Position numbers and translations under genes: made by a program
NCBI GenBank assembly: GCA_018449715.1
Contig: JAAVVA010000001.1
Location: 992,001-1,056,000 of the forward strand
Direction: 5' to 3'
Source: Acidobacteriaceae bacterium dw_441
GTDB lineage: Bacteria > Acidobacteriota > Terriglobia > Terriglobales > Acidobacteriaceae
DNA: 64,000 bases
Part shown: positions 56,243-64,000 of the stretch, in pieces
How positions within the stretch are numbered: the first letter of the stretch is position 1
How the letters are laid out: each line of letters begins with the position of its first letter
Notes under the pieces: generated by a model
What the model saw: the letters and a program-made list of their open reading frames with translations, nothing else
Told to the model about the DNA's origin: nothing
Database searches by the model: none

Positions 56243-58858
56243 TTACTGAGGATTCTGGCCCGTAGGCTTGTTGTTCTTATCCCCGCCGCCGCCAAAGATC
56301 TTTTGGAAGAAGTTCTTCTTTTTCTTTTCTGGCTGTTGTTGTGCCGGTTGCTGCGAAGCCTCATCGTTGCCAGGGGTATTCACCGGCGCGGGATGCTGCT
56401 GTGCGGGCTGATTGTAGGGCTGGGGTTGTGGTGTCGTTGCTGGGGCTCCCTGCGGCGAAACCTCCGTATGACCGCCCAGACCAAAAATCTTCTGGAAGAG
56501 GTTCTGCGGATTCTCGTTCATCTGCGAGCAGCTTCCCGTAGGAGCCGTGCCGTCGAGAAACGCTACATCCATCACATGATCCGAGCATGTAGCATCGGCT
56601 AGCAGGCCGGAGTCACGATTGACATGAGCCATCGTGATTCCCTCTGGAGGCGTGAACGACTTCACGTCGGAGTACTGCGGCAGCTTGATTGCACGCTTCA
56701 TGAACTCCGCCCAGATGGGAGCGGCGGCGTGAGCGCCCTCAAGCTGAACGGGCAGCGTCGTGTAATCGTCGTTGCCCACCCACACGATGCAGATCAGGTT
56801 CGAGGTATATCCCGCAAACCATGCGTCGTGGCTGGTTCCCGTCTTGCCCGCAGCCGGAGCGTTGAATCCGCGTGCGCGAACTCCTGCGGCACTTCCATAG
56901 TTGATGACACCCTCCATCAGCGACTGCGTCAGGTAAGCGGCGCGAGGGTCCATCACCTGCTTAGCCTCGGGGGAGTAGTCCGCGACAATATCTCCACTGT
57001 TGTTGCGAACCGAAGCCAGCATCCACGGCTTCAGGTGAACTCCGCCATTGGCAAAGACTGTGTAAGCCCCGGCCATGTCGATTGGAGTCGCACTATACGT
57101 TCCAATCGCAACCGACGGTGTGCCGCGCGCGCTCGTGATTCCGGCAGAGCGCGCGAAGGCGGCGACGTTCTCGAAACCAACCATCTGCGCCAGTTGAATC
57201 GTTGCTGCGTTGAGCGAGTGGGCGAGCGCATAGGCTGCTGTCACATCGCCGCGATAGCCGCTGATGAGATTGCGAGGAGTATATGTGCCGCCCGAGCCGT
57301 CCGAGTAGTTCGCTGCCTCATCCTGCAGATGCGTAACGGCGGTGAAGACGCCGGACTCTCCCAGCGAAGTTCCATTCAGGCTGGTGTTGAAGGCCGCCGC
57401 ATAGACGAAGGGCTTGAAGATGGAACCCGTTGGACGCTTTGCAATCGCATGGTTCAGCTGCGAGGTCGCGTAGTTACGTCCTCCCACCAGAGCGAGGATC
57501 TGTCCTGTGTGCGGGTTCAGCGCAACCATCGCAACCTGCGGATGAGGCACCGGAACCCCGCTCTTCGCATGCAGCTTCTGGACGATATCGTCGATGTTCT
57601 TCATCCCGATCTCGACTGCATCCGAAGCCGCGCTCTGCAACTCAGGGTCGAGGGAGGTGTAGATGCGAAGATCCTGATGTGCGAGATCCTGGTCGCTGAT
57701 GCGCTGCACCAGTTGGTCATGCACCATATCTACAAAATACGGAGCCTCGCTGGCATCGACATTCGGAGTTGTCAGGTGCATCGGCTCGGCCTTGGCTCGT
57801 GTCGCCTCGCTCGCGGAGATTGCCCCAGTCTCCACCATCGAGTCGAGTACTACGTTGCGTCGCGCAATTGCGCGCTCCGGGTGCCGGTAAGGATTCAACC
57901 GGCTCGGGCTCTGAATCATGCCCGCCAGCAGGGCGTACTCCGCCGTATCGAGCTGTTTTACATCCTTACCGAAGAATGCCTGCGCTGCCTCGCCGAACCC
58001 ATTGATGTCGTAGCTTCCGCGATGGCCCAGGGGAACGTAGTTCGCATACATCTCGAAGATCTGCTGTTTATTGAATCGCGACTCAAGCTGGAAAGTGATC
58101 AGGATTTCGATCATCTTGCGCTTCAGACGCTTCTCGGGCGAGAGGAAGAATCCTCGCGCCAGTTGCTGCGTGATAGTCGATCCTCCACAGCGCTTACGTC
58201 CGCTCGTTATATCTTGAACGCCGCACTTCACGATGCGCAGAAAGTTCACGCCGCTGTGCTCGAAGAAGTTGCGATCTTCGATAGACGTGACTGCCTGCAC
58301 CATGCGCGTCGGAATATCCGCGTAGCGAATCAGTCGCCGCTTCGTGCGATTGCTCTCTTCCGAAAGAGCCGTGATGAGCAGCGGCTCCAGCTCATACGCG
58401 CTCAGCGCTGCGCCGTTCTCTGCCGTAATCTTCTGCACGACGCCGCCTGGAGCGAAGATCGTCGCTCCGTCGGTCGTGTGATAGCTCTCCGGCCCTGGCT
58501 TGATGAAGATGTTATCGCCGTTAAGCTGATACGTCCCCATCTGCTGGTTGTTGTTGTAGCCTGCGCGTCGCAGTTCAGATGCAATCGTATCGGCAGAAAG
58601 CTTCTGTCCGCCGCGAACTTCGCGTGGCGCTGCGTAGATCTGCGAGACGCGCGCGAAGAGAGGCCCCTTCGCCAGGCGATCGTCCACTACCCGCTCGTAC
58701 TTGAAGTAGAAGTAGCCGACGGTTGCAAGCGCCACAGCGATGCATCCCAGCACGGCCACCAAGGCATACCGCACAAGGCGGTTGCCCAGATGAAGCCGTT
58801 CGGCGATGCTCGCCTGCCTACCCGATTTGCTGCTGCCGTATTTGAGCTTGACTGGCAA
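56243..58858 (-). CDS. Class A penicillin-binding protein (PBP1-type)
   Basis: 871 residues starting at a TTG with AGAAAGGG five bases upstream. One N-terminal membrane helix (LVRYALVAVLGCIAVALATV), then a UB2H-like segment (FARVSQIYAAPREVRGGQKL), the GT51 glycosyltransferase (VTSIEDRNFFEHSGVNF, GGSTITQQLARGFFL), and a transpeptidase with the nucleophile in RPTGSIFKPF, SLN in HSLNAATIQ and AGKTGTS. The UB2H-like region suggests a PBP1B-like arrangement. The C-terminal 100 residues are Pro/Gln-rich and hold two copies of an FQKIFG motif. It builds and crosslinks peptidoglycan. It follows proS by 16 bases on the same strand. Confidence 0.93.
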   Translation of the reverse strand: MPVKLKYGSSKSGRQASIAERLHLGNRLVRYALVAVLGCIAVALATVGYFYFKYERVVDDRLAKGPLFARVSQIYAAPREVRGGQKLSADTIASELRRAGYNNNQQMGTYQLNGDNIFIKPGPESYHTTDGATIFAPGGVVQKITAENGAALSAYELEPLLITALSEESNRTKRRLIRYADIPTRMVQAVTSIEDRNFFEHSGVNFLRIVKCGVQDITSGRKRCGGSTITQQLARGFFLSPEKRLKRKMIEILITFQLESRFNKQQIFEMYANYVPLGHRGSYDINGFGEAAQAFFGKDVKQLDTAEYALLAGMIQSPSRLNPYRHPERAIARRNVVLDSMVETGAISASEATRAKAEPMHLTTPNVDASEAPYFVDMVHDQLVQRISDQDLAHQDLRIYTSLDPELQSAASDAVEIGMKNIDDIVQKLHAKSGVPVPHPQVAMVALNPHTGQILALVGGRNYATSQLNHAIAKRPTGSIFKPFVYAAAFNTSLNGTSLGESGVFTAVTHLQDEAANYSDGSGGTYTPRNLISGYRGDVTAAYALAHSLNAATIQLAQMVGFENVAAFARSAGITSARGTPSVAIGTYSATPIDMAGAYTVFANGGVHLKPWMLASVRNNSGDIVADYSPEAKQVMDPRAAYLTQSLMEGVINYGSAAGVRARGFNAPAAGKTGTSHDAWFAGYTSNLICIVWVGNDDYTTLPVQLEGAHAAAPIWAEFMKRAIKLPQYSDVKSFTPPEGITMAHVNRDSGLLADATCSDHVMDVAFLDGTAPTGSCSQMNENPQNLFQKIFGLGGHTEVSPQGAPATTPQPQPYNQPAQQHPAPVNTPGNDEASQQPAQQQPEKKKKNFFQKIFGGGGDKNNKPTGQNPQ

Positions 58859-58874
58859 GAGAGCCCTTTCTTCT

Positions 58875-60683
58875 CTAAGACGCTTGGACGGCAGAAGCAG
58901 GAAGCAAGGGTTGCAGTGCAGCTGTTACCTGTTCGGCTACCGCGGCGGAGATCTGTTCCAGTCCGATCTCCTGCGTCTGGCGGTTAAGCCGGTTCACAAA
59001 CTCAACCTTACCTTCAGCAATCCCTCGTCCGATGTTGATTCGGTAGGGGATACCGATCAGGTCGGCATCTTTGAACTTTACTCCGGCGCGCTCGTCGCGG
59101 TCATCCAGCAGCACGTCGAGTCCTGCGGCGGTCAGTTCGGCGGCGATCTTCTCACCCGCAGCCACCAGCGTGGCATCGGAGGTATTCGTAATCGTCACCA
59201 CCACCTGGAACGGCGCAATCGCCGGATGAAGAGCGAAGGCCGCGCCGTCGTTCTGCGCGGCGGAGGTCTCAATCGCCGCCGTCAGGATGCGCTCGATGCC
59301 AATGCCGTAGCTTCCCATGATCGGCGTAACCTCTTTGCCGTCACGGTTCAGCACGCTCGCTCCCATCGACTTCGAGTACTTGTACCCAAGCTTGAAGATG
59401 TGGCCGATCTCGACCGCCTTGCCGATGCGCAGCGGGGAACCATCGACGGGGTCCGGCTCGCCCTCAGCGACGTTGCGAACGTCGGCAATCAACGTCGGCT
59501 TGAAGTCGCGTGCCGGGGTCACGTTGCGAAGGTGGTACTCCTCCTGGTTCGCTCCCGCAATCAGGTTTGTACGTCCTTCAAGCGCCTTGTCCAGAATCAC
59601 CAGTGTCCCCGGTTTCTTCGGATGCGGGGCGGCTTCGACGCCGATCGGCCCAAGATATCCCGCAGGAGCCTTGAAGACCTCGACGATCTCTTCCGCAACC
59701 ATCGGACGAACCTCACCTCCTGCCAGAGCCGACAGCTTCGCCTCGTTCAGCGAGTGGTCGCCGCGCAGGAAGACCACGACCGCACGCGTCTCTCCAAGCT
59801 TCGCGTGATCGGCCTCCGGCAAAGCGGCCATGTAGGCCATCGTCTTGATCTGGTGCTGCGGCTTCACCTTCAAGAACGCTCCCACCTCTTCGATGGTGCG
59901 CTGTCCCGGCGTGTGAACCTGCTCCGGCTGTCCGTCGCCTGTGGCCGCAAGATCTTCGACCAGTTCCAGACGACTCGTAGCCTTTTCGATGTTCGCTGCA
60001 TAGCCCGAGGCAGAGCTGGCAATCAGGTCTTCGCCCGCCTCGGTATAGACCATGAACTCCTGCGAGGCCGAGCCTCCCATCGCGCCCGAGTCTGCCTCGA
60101 CCGCGACAAACTCCAGGCCGCAGCGCGAGAAGATCGTGCGATAAGCGCGGTCATGCTTGTTGTAGCTCTCATCTAGACCCGCCTCGTCGATGTCGAACGA
60201 GTACGCGTCCTTCATGATGAACTGCCGCACGCGCAGCAGGCCCGACTTCGGCCTCGGCTCATCGCGGAACTTCGTCTGGATCTGGTACCAGATCTGCGGG
60301 AGCTGCTTGTAGCTGCGAAGCTCGCTGCGCGCAATCACGGTCATAATCTCTTCGTGGGTCATGCCCAGGCACAGGTCGGCTCCCTTGCGGTCCTTCAGGC
60401 GAAACATATTGTCGCCCATCACCGACCACCGCCCCGACTCCTCCCAGATTTCGCGAGGGTGCAGCGCAGGCAGCAGGAACTCCTGTCCGATCCTGTCCAT
60501 CTCCTCGCGTACGATGCCGATAATCTTGTTGACCGAGCGGTTTCCGAGGAAGAGGTAGCTGTAGATGCCTGCGCCCAGCTGGCGCACATAGCCTGCGCGA
60601 AGAAGCAGCTTGTGGCTGGCGACCTCTGCGTCTGCGGGGGCTTCACGAAGGGTAGGAATAAAAAGTTGCGACCAGCGATGCAT
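58875..60683 (-). CDS. proS: Prolyl-tRNA synthetase
   Basis: 602 residues from the ATG at 60683 ([20 protein letters not shown]); a TTG at 60716 is a longer in-frame alternative without support. Class II synthetase motifs: [19 protein letters not shown], the motif 2 region [20 protein letters not shown], and motif 3 [17 protein letters not shown]. The long insertion between motifs 2 and 3 (about 225-400) is the editing (INS) domain of the bacterial form. The anticodon-binding domain ends the protein. Its position between the kdsD-like gene and the PBP gene on one strand suggests cotranscription. Confidence 0.96.
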   Translation of the reverse strand: MHRWSQLFIPTLREAPADAEVASHKLLLRAGYVRQLGAGIYSYLFLGNRSVNKIIGIVREEMDRIGQEFLLPALHPREIWEESGRWSVMGDNMFRLKDRKGADLCLGMTHEEIMTVIARSELRSYKQLPQIWYQIQTKFRDEPRPKSGLLRVRQFIMKDAYSFDIDEAGLDESYNKHDRAYRTIFSRCGLEFVAVEADSGAMGGSASQEFMVYTEAGEDLIASSASGYAANIEKATSRLELVEDLAATGDGQPEQVHTPGQRTIEEVGAFLKVKPQHQIKTMAYMAALPEADHAKLGETRAVVVFLRGDHSLNEAKLSALAGGEVRPMVAEEIVEVFKAPAGYLGPIGVEAAPHPKKPGTLVILDKALEGRTNLIAGANQEEYHLRNVTPARDFKPTLIADVRNVAEGEPDPVDGSPLRIGKAVEIGHIFKLGYKYSKSMGASVLNRDGKEVTPIMGSYGIGIERILTAAIETSAAQNDGAAFALHPAIAPFQVVVTITNTSDATLVAAGEKIAAELTAAGLDVLLDDRDERAGVKFKDADLIGIPYRINIGRGIAEGKVEFVNRLNRQTQEIGLEQISAAVAEQVTAALQPLLPASAVQAS

Positions 60684-60772
60684 GCGTTCTGAACGACCTT
60701 CCGGCTCCCGTCTCAACCGGGAGCTTCGATGTATCGTCCTATTCTAAACTTCCGGCAGGTAGGCGAGGGCGC

Positions 60773-61780
60773 TCAGATCAGTTCAAGCGTCCATAGGTCA
60801 TGCAGATGCAGCACGCCCTCGGCGCGTCTGTCGGTTCCGAGGACGATCAGCGAGGTAATCTTCTTCTCCTCCATCAGGGCCAGTGCCGACGAAGCAAACG
60901 CCCCCACTCCAATTGTGACCGGGTGCGGATTCATGATCTCCCCCGCGGTATGGTCCAGCGCCTTGCCCCCGTCGCGCTCCAGCAGACGCCGCAGGTCGCC
61001 GTCCGAGATCATCCCCAGCAGCCGCCCGTCTTCCGCGAGCACGGTCGTCATACCCAGCTTCCTGCGCGACATCTCGTAGATCACCTGCGGCATGGGCGTT
61101 GAAACCAGTACCTTCGGCAGAGCCTCGCCCGCGTGCATCAGATCTCCCACACGAGCCAGCCGCTTACCCAGCCGTCCGCCGGGGTGCAGCTCTGCAAAGT
61201 CCTCGGGCCTCCACCCGCGCCGCCTGCTCACTTCCAACGCCAGCGCATCCCCCAACGCCAACATCACGGTCGTCGAAGCCGTAGGCGCAAGATTATTCGG
61301 ACAGGCCTCCTCCGAAACCGAGGTATCCAGCACCACGTCACTAGCCTGCGCCAGCGTGGAATCTCCCTTGCCGCAGAAGGTAATCAGCTTATCCGCCAGC
61401 CGCTTCAGCAGGGGAAGCAGCGTCAGCAGCTCCTCCGTCTCTCCGCTCGCTGAGAGCACAATCACCGTGTCTCCCCGTGAAAGCATCCCCAGGTCGCCGT
61501 GAATCGCATCCGCCGGGTGCAGATAGTGTGCCGGAGTCCCCAGCGACCGCAGTGTTGCGGCGATCTTCCGAGCGATGATTCCGCTCTTTCCGATGCCCGT
61601 AACAATCACCCGGTTCTGCCGCGCCACGGCCTCCAATAGAAGCTCTACCGCCCGGTTAAAGTCGGCCAGCATGGCATTATCCAGCCGGATCGCCAGCTCC
61701 AGCAGAGCCCGCGCCTCGATCCTGACAAACTCCGAGGGCAGTGTATGGTCACGAGAGGTGAGGGAAGTATCTGACATCAT
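60773..61780 (-). CDS. kdsD: KpsF/GutQ-family arabinose-5-phosphate isomerase
   Basis: About 335 residues from the tandem ATGs at 61780/61777, preceded by GGGGAGG; a distant ATG at 61801 is unlikely. The SIS domain has RVIVTGIGKSGIIARKIAAT, HPADAIHGDLGML and VLSASGETEELLTLLPLLKR. Two CBS domains follow (about 205-335: LMHAGEALPKVLVSTPMPQV, EIMNPHPVTIGVGAFASSAL). It converts ribulose-5-phosphate to arabinose-5-phosphate for Kdo in lipopolysaccharide. The histidine in AELHPGGRLGKRL is the usual catalytic-site residue. Confidence 0.92.
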   Translation of the reverse strand: MMSDTSLTSRDHTLPSEFVRIEARALLELAIRLDNAMLADFNRAVELLLEAVARQNRVIVTGIGKSGIIARKIAATLRSLGTPAHYLHPADAIHGDLGMLSRGDTVIVLSASGETEELLTLLPLLKRLADKLITFCGKGDSTLAQASDVVLDTSVSEEACPNNLAPTASTTVMLALGDALALEVSRRRGWRPEDFAELHPGGRLGKRLARVGDLMHAGEALPKVLVSTPMPQVIYEMSRRKLGMTTVLAEDGRLLGMISDGDLRRLLERDGGKALDHTAGEIMNPHPVTIGVGAFASSALALMEEKKITSLIVLGTDRRAEGVLHLHDLWTLELI

Positions 61781-61888
61781 TAGCCTCCCCGATGCTAGCA
61801 AAAGCCTGTATCAATATCCCACCGCATGTATCAGATAAACTGATAAGAAGGCCCGGTAACTGTCGGGCGAAAGGATATTCCGGACGTT

Positions 61889-62542
61889 ATGCGTCGAATT
61901 CTGATCCTTGGAGTCATGATCGTAGGCCTGGCGCTGCTCTTGTGGGCGGGCTGGCACAACCTTCGCGAGCGCAAGCTGGCGATGCAGAAGGCGCGCGAGA
62001 ATCAGGTCGTCCTCATCCCCGAAAAGCCCGGCGACGCGGCTGCTGAAGGCGGCGACGAGTTTCTCCCCAAGATGCGCGGCAAGAAGGCCCCCGCCTTCTC
62101 CCTCACCAATCTCGAGGGGAAGAAGGTCTCCCTCGCCGACTACAAGGGACGTCCCGTCCTTGTGAATTTCTGGGCCACCTGGTGCGGCCCCTGCAAGGTC
62201 GAGATGCCGTGGTTCGAGGAATTCCGCAAGCAGTATGCCTCGCAGGGTTTTGAGATTCTAGGCCTCGCCGATGACGTTGATGCAGGCAAGGATGTCATCG
62301 CGAAGACCGCGCAGAAGACCGGCGTCACCTATCCCATTCTTCTGACCGACGGTAAGGTGCAGGAGAACTTCGGCGGCCTGGACGTTCTGCCCATGTCCTT
62401 CTATATCGACCGCAATGGCGTCATCGTCGAACAGACCGCCGGTCTCGGTCCGAAGGAACTGATTGAGGCCAACATCAAGAAGACCATCGCCTCTGGCAGC
62501 ACCACGGCCCAGGCAGGTGGACACCCGGCAGGTGCAGAATGA
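61889..62542 (+). CDS. TlpA-family thiol:disulfide reductase
   Basis: 217 residues. A single N-terminal membrane helix (ILILGVMIVGLALLLWAGW) anchors a periplasmic thioredoxin fold: FSLTNLEGKKVSLADYKGRP, the active site WATWCGPCK with Cys99 and Cys102, and the cis-Pro region LDVLPMSFYIDRNG. TlpA-like proteins keep cytochrome c or other cysteines reduced, which would serve the ccm genes earlier in the window, although they are not linked. Its stop overlaps the next gene start by ATGA. Confidence 0.93.
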   Translation: MRRILILGVMIVGLALLLWAGWHNLRERKLAMQKARENQVVLIPEKPGDAAAEGGDEFLPKMRGKKAPAFSLTNLEGKKVSLADYKGRPVLVNFWATWCGPCKVEMPWFEEFRKQYASQGFEILGLADDVDAGKDVIAKTAQKTGVTYPILLTDGKVQENFGGLDVLPMSFYIDRNGVIVEQTAGLGPKELIEANIKKTIASGSTTAQAGGHPAGAE

Positions 62543-63021
62543 CGCCGCGACGCCTCGCAGCCGCTGTTCTCCTGTGCTCCGGCCTCTCCTTCGCGCAGGT
62601 GAACCTTTCAGCTCCTCCTGCAAAGTCGAAACAGTACATCACCTACGTCACCGAGGAGCAGGTGGTTACAGCAGGGAAGAAGGACACCCTCGAGCTGCGC
62701 TTCCGCGTGAACGAGGGCTTCCACGTGAACTCGCACACGCCCAAGTCCGAGCTTCTCATCCCGACTAACCTCACCCTCCAGCCTGCGGCGGGAGTCAAGG
62801 CGTCTCCGGCTGAGTACCCCGCCGGAACCAGCTACAGCTTCAGCTTCCAGCCCAGCGAAAAGCTCGACGTCTACACTGGTACGTTCACGGTGAAGGTCCC
62901 CGTGGTCGCCGCGGCGGGAGCGCACACCCTCGACGGTGTGCTGCGCTACCAGGCGTGCGACAACGCGGCGTGCTACCCGCCGAAGAGTCTCCCCGTTCAG
63001 ATAGCCGTTACTGCAAAGTAG
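62539..63021 (+). CDS. Free-standing DsbD alpha (N-terminal) domain protein
   Basis: 160 residues: signal peptide (RRLAAAVLLCSGLSFAQ) and an Ig-like fold resembling the periplasmic alpha domain of DsbD, including GFHVNSHTPKSELLIPTNL and the redox block LRYQACDNAACYPPKSLPV with Cys140 and Cys145. In E. coli DsbD the same block is followed by membrane and thioredoxin domains; neither is present here. It overlaps the tlpA-like gene by four bases, suggesting that the two pass electrons between them. Confidence 0.85.
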   Translation: MTPRRLAAAVLLCSGLSFAQVNLSAPPAKSKQYITYVTEEQVVTAGKKDTLELRFRVNEGFHVNSHTPKSELLIPTNLTLQPAAGVKASPAEYPAGTSYSFSFQPSEKLDVYTGTFTVKVPVVAAAGAHTLDGVLRYQACDNAACYPPKSLPVQIAVTAK

Positions 63022-63109
63022 CGCGTTCGGATTTCCTTAGGCCGCCCCATTCTGCGGCCCTGTTGTCCATGTCATCCTTAAGGATGGAAAGGCAAAAGCG
63101 GTAAAAACA

Positions 63110-64000
63110 ATGGAAGAATTCAGAAGACTGACCCGGCTCCCCGCATACGTGTTCAACATCACTGGCGAGCTGAAGGCGGCGGCCCGCAAGCGCGGCGAAG
63201 ACATCATCGACTTCGGGATGGGCAACCCCGACGGCGCAACCCCCAAGGCAATCGTTGACAAGCTGATCGAAGCGGCGCAGAAGACCCAGACGCACCGCTA
63301 CTCCCTCTCGCGCGGCATCCCGCGCCTTCGCCGTGCCATCTCCAACTGGTACAAGACCCGCTACGGCGTCGATATCGACCCTGAGACCGAGGCCATCGTC
63401 ACCATCGGTTCCAAGGAGGGCATTGCCCACCTTTGCCTTGCAGTGCTCGACGACGCCGACACCGTAGCGGTTCCCAATCCCAGCTACCCCATCCACATCT
63501 TTGGTCCTGTCATCGCGGGCGCGCGCATCCAGAGCATCCCGATCGCCGACTCCACGCCGGACGAGTTCCTCGCCCAGCTCGAGTACGAGCTTCCGCGCAT
63601 GAATCCGCGTCCGAAGCTCCTCATCATGAACTTCCCGGCGAACCCCACCACGCAGTGTGTCGAGCTGTCGTTCTTCGAGCGCGTCGTCGCCCTATGCCGC
63701 GAACTTGGCATCTATATCGTCCACGACCTCGCCTACGCGGACATCGTCTTCGACGGCTACCGCGCCCCCAGCATCCTCGAAGTCCCCGGCGCGAAGGACA
63801 TCGCCGTCGAGTTCTTTACTCTCTCGAAGAGCTACAACATGCCCGGCTGGCGCGTCGGCTTCATGGTCGGCAACAAGAAGCTGGTCGCCGCTCTCGGCCG
63901 TATCAAGAGCTACTTCGATTACGGCACCTTCACGCCCATCCAGGTCGCGTCCATCGCGGCACTCGAAGGTCCGCAGGAGTGCGTGCAGGAGATCTGCGAC
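63110..64000 (+). CDS. Class I/II aminotransferase, AlaC-like, 3' end outside window
   Basis: 297 codons open to the window edge from the ATG at 63110 ([20 protein letters not shown]). PLP-fold I motifs: [57 protein letters not shown], and the PLP lysine K240 in [15 protein letters not shown]. The sequence fits the AlaC/alanine-transaminase branch, which moves the amino group from alanine to 2-oxoglutarate. About 100 C-terminal residues lie outside. The ribosome site is weak. Confidence 0.92.
   Translation, partial: MEEFRRLTRLPAYVFNITGELKAAARKRGEDIIDFGMGNPDGATPKAIVDKLIEAAQKTQTHRYSLSRGIPRLRRAISNWYKTRYGVDIDPETEAIVTIGSKEGIAHLCLAVLDDADTVAVPNPSYPIHIFGPVIAGARIQSIPIADSTPDEFLAQLEYELPRMNPRPKLLIMNFPANPTTQCVELSFFERVVALCRELGIYIVHDLAYADIVFDGYRAPSILEVPGAKDIAVEFFTLSKSYNMPGWRVGFMVGNKKLVAALGRIKSYFDYGTFTPIQVASIAALEGPQECVQEICD

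Noticed and set aside
56624-58987. A 787-codon plus-strand frame opposite the PBP gene
   Set aside because: Antisense to an intact PBP with every catalytic motif; the product is Arg/His/Ser-rich and has no family features.
60684-60772. T-box leader before proS
   Set aside because: The spacer is under 90 bases. It contains a short GCTCCCG/CGGGAGC stem but no T-box sequence.

Overview
The window reads as a GC-rich chromosomal segment from the Acidobacteriota, class Terriglobia (Granulicella/Edaphobacter/Terriglobus-like). This rests on gene content, not on a marker-gene search. The signs are a 1,187-residue Oar-like TonB-dependent receptor with an N-terminal carboxypeptidase-regulatory domain, a secreted NHL-repeat/Ig-like protein, a kinase-TPR protein without membrane segments, a variant CcmF/CcmH cytochrome c module, and several promoters placed only 5-9 bases before start codons.

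Layout. 1-3.4 kb: non-phosphorylated L-fucose catabolism (mutarotase-family protein divergent from an SDR dehydrogenase, L-fuconate dehydratase and FAH-family hydrolase), closed by a strong terminator. 3.5-5.9 kb: secreted NHL/Ig protein. 5.9-12.4 kb, minus strand: ZIP transporter, then a tightly coupled set read ccmF, ccmH-like, ccmI-like, secreted CarboxypepD_reg protein, htpX and DUF4149. 12.5-20.8 kb: lone receiver protein, sodium/solute symporter with a small partner, Ser/Thr kinase-TPR protein, secreted glycine-zipper protein, enolase.

20.8-31.5 kb, between eno and carA, looks like a decaying accessory island. Intact genes (Na+/H+ antiporter, DUF3500 protein, VOC protein, azoR-like/HxlR divergent pair, two-component system) are mixed with remnants: a crotonase-family gene with a nonsense codon and two frameshifts, an AraC regulator without its sensor domain, an Ada-like HTH fragment with a frameshift, and the N-terminal half of a tyrosine integrase beside carA.

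31.5-46.1 kb: carA-carB, an orphan nuclease-like gene, a DapA-like protein lacking the Schiff-base lysine followed directly by queF, an unknown membrane protein, an SDR, a diguanylate cyclase, an MFS-glycosyltransferase pair, ispG, and an unusual tRNA-Arg(CCU). 46.5-56.2 kb: TonB-dependent receptor, an 11-G tract, a ROK regulator and an Lhr-type helicase. 56.2-64 kb: minus-strand group kdsD-like, proS and class A PBP, then tlpA-like, a free-standing DsbD alpha domain, and a truncated alaC-like aminotransferase at the right edge.

I did not find a complete undescribed multi-gene defence or mobile system. The strongest unusual signals are the tRNA-Arg with a swapped 19-56 tertiary pair, the lysine-less DapA homologue next to queF, the inverted/direct repeat operator before the two-component system, the collagen-like insert in the DUF3500 protein, and the pseudogene-rich eno-carA interval.
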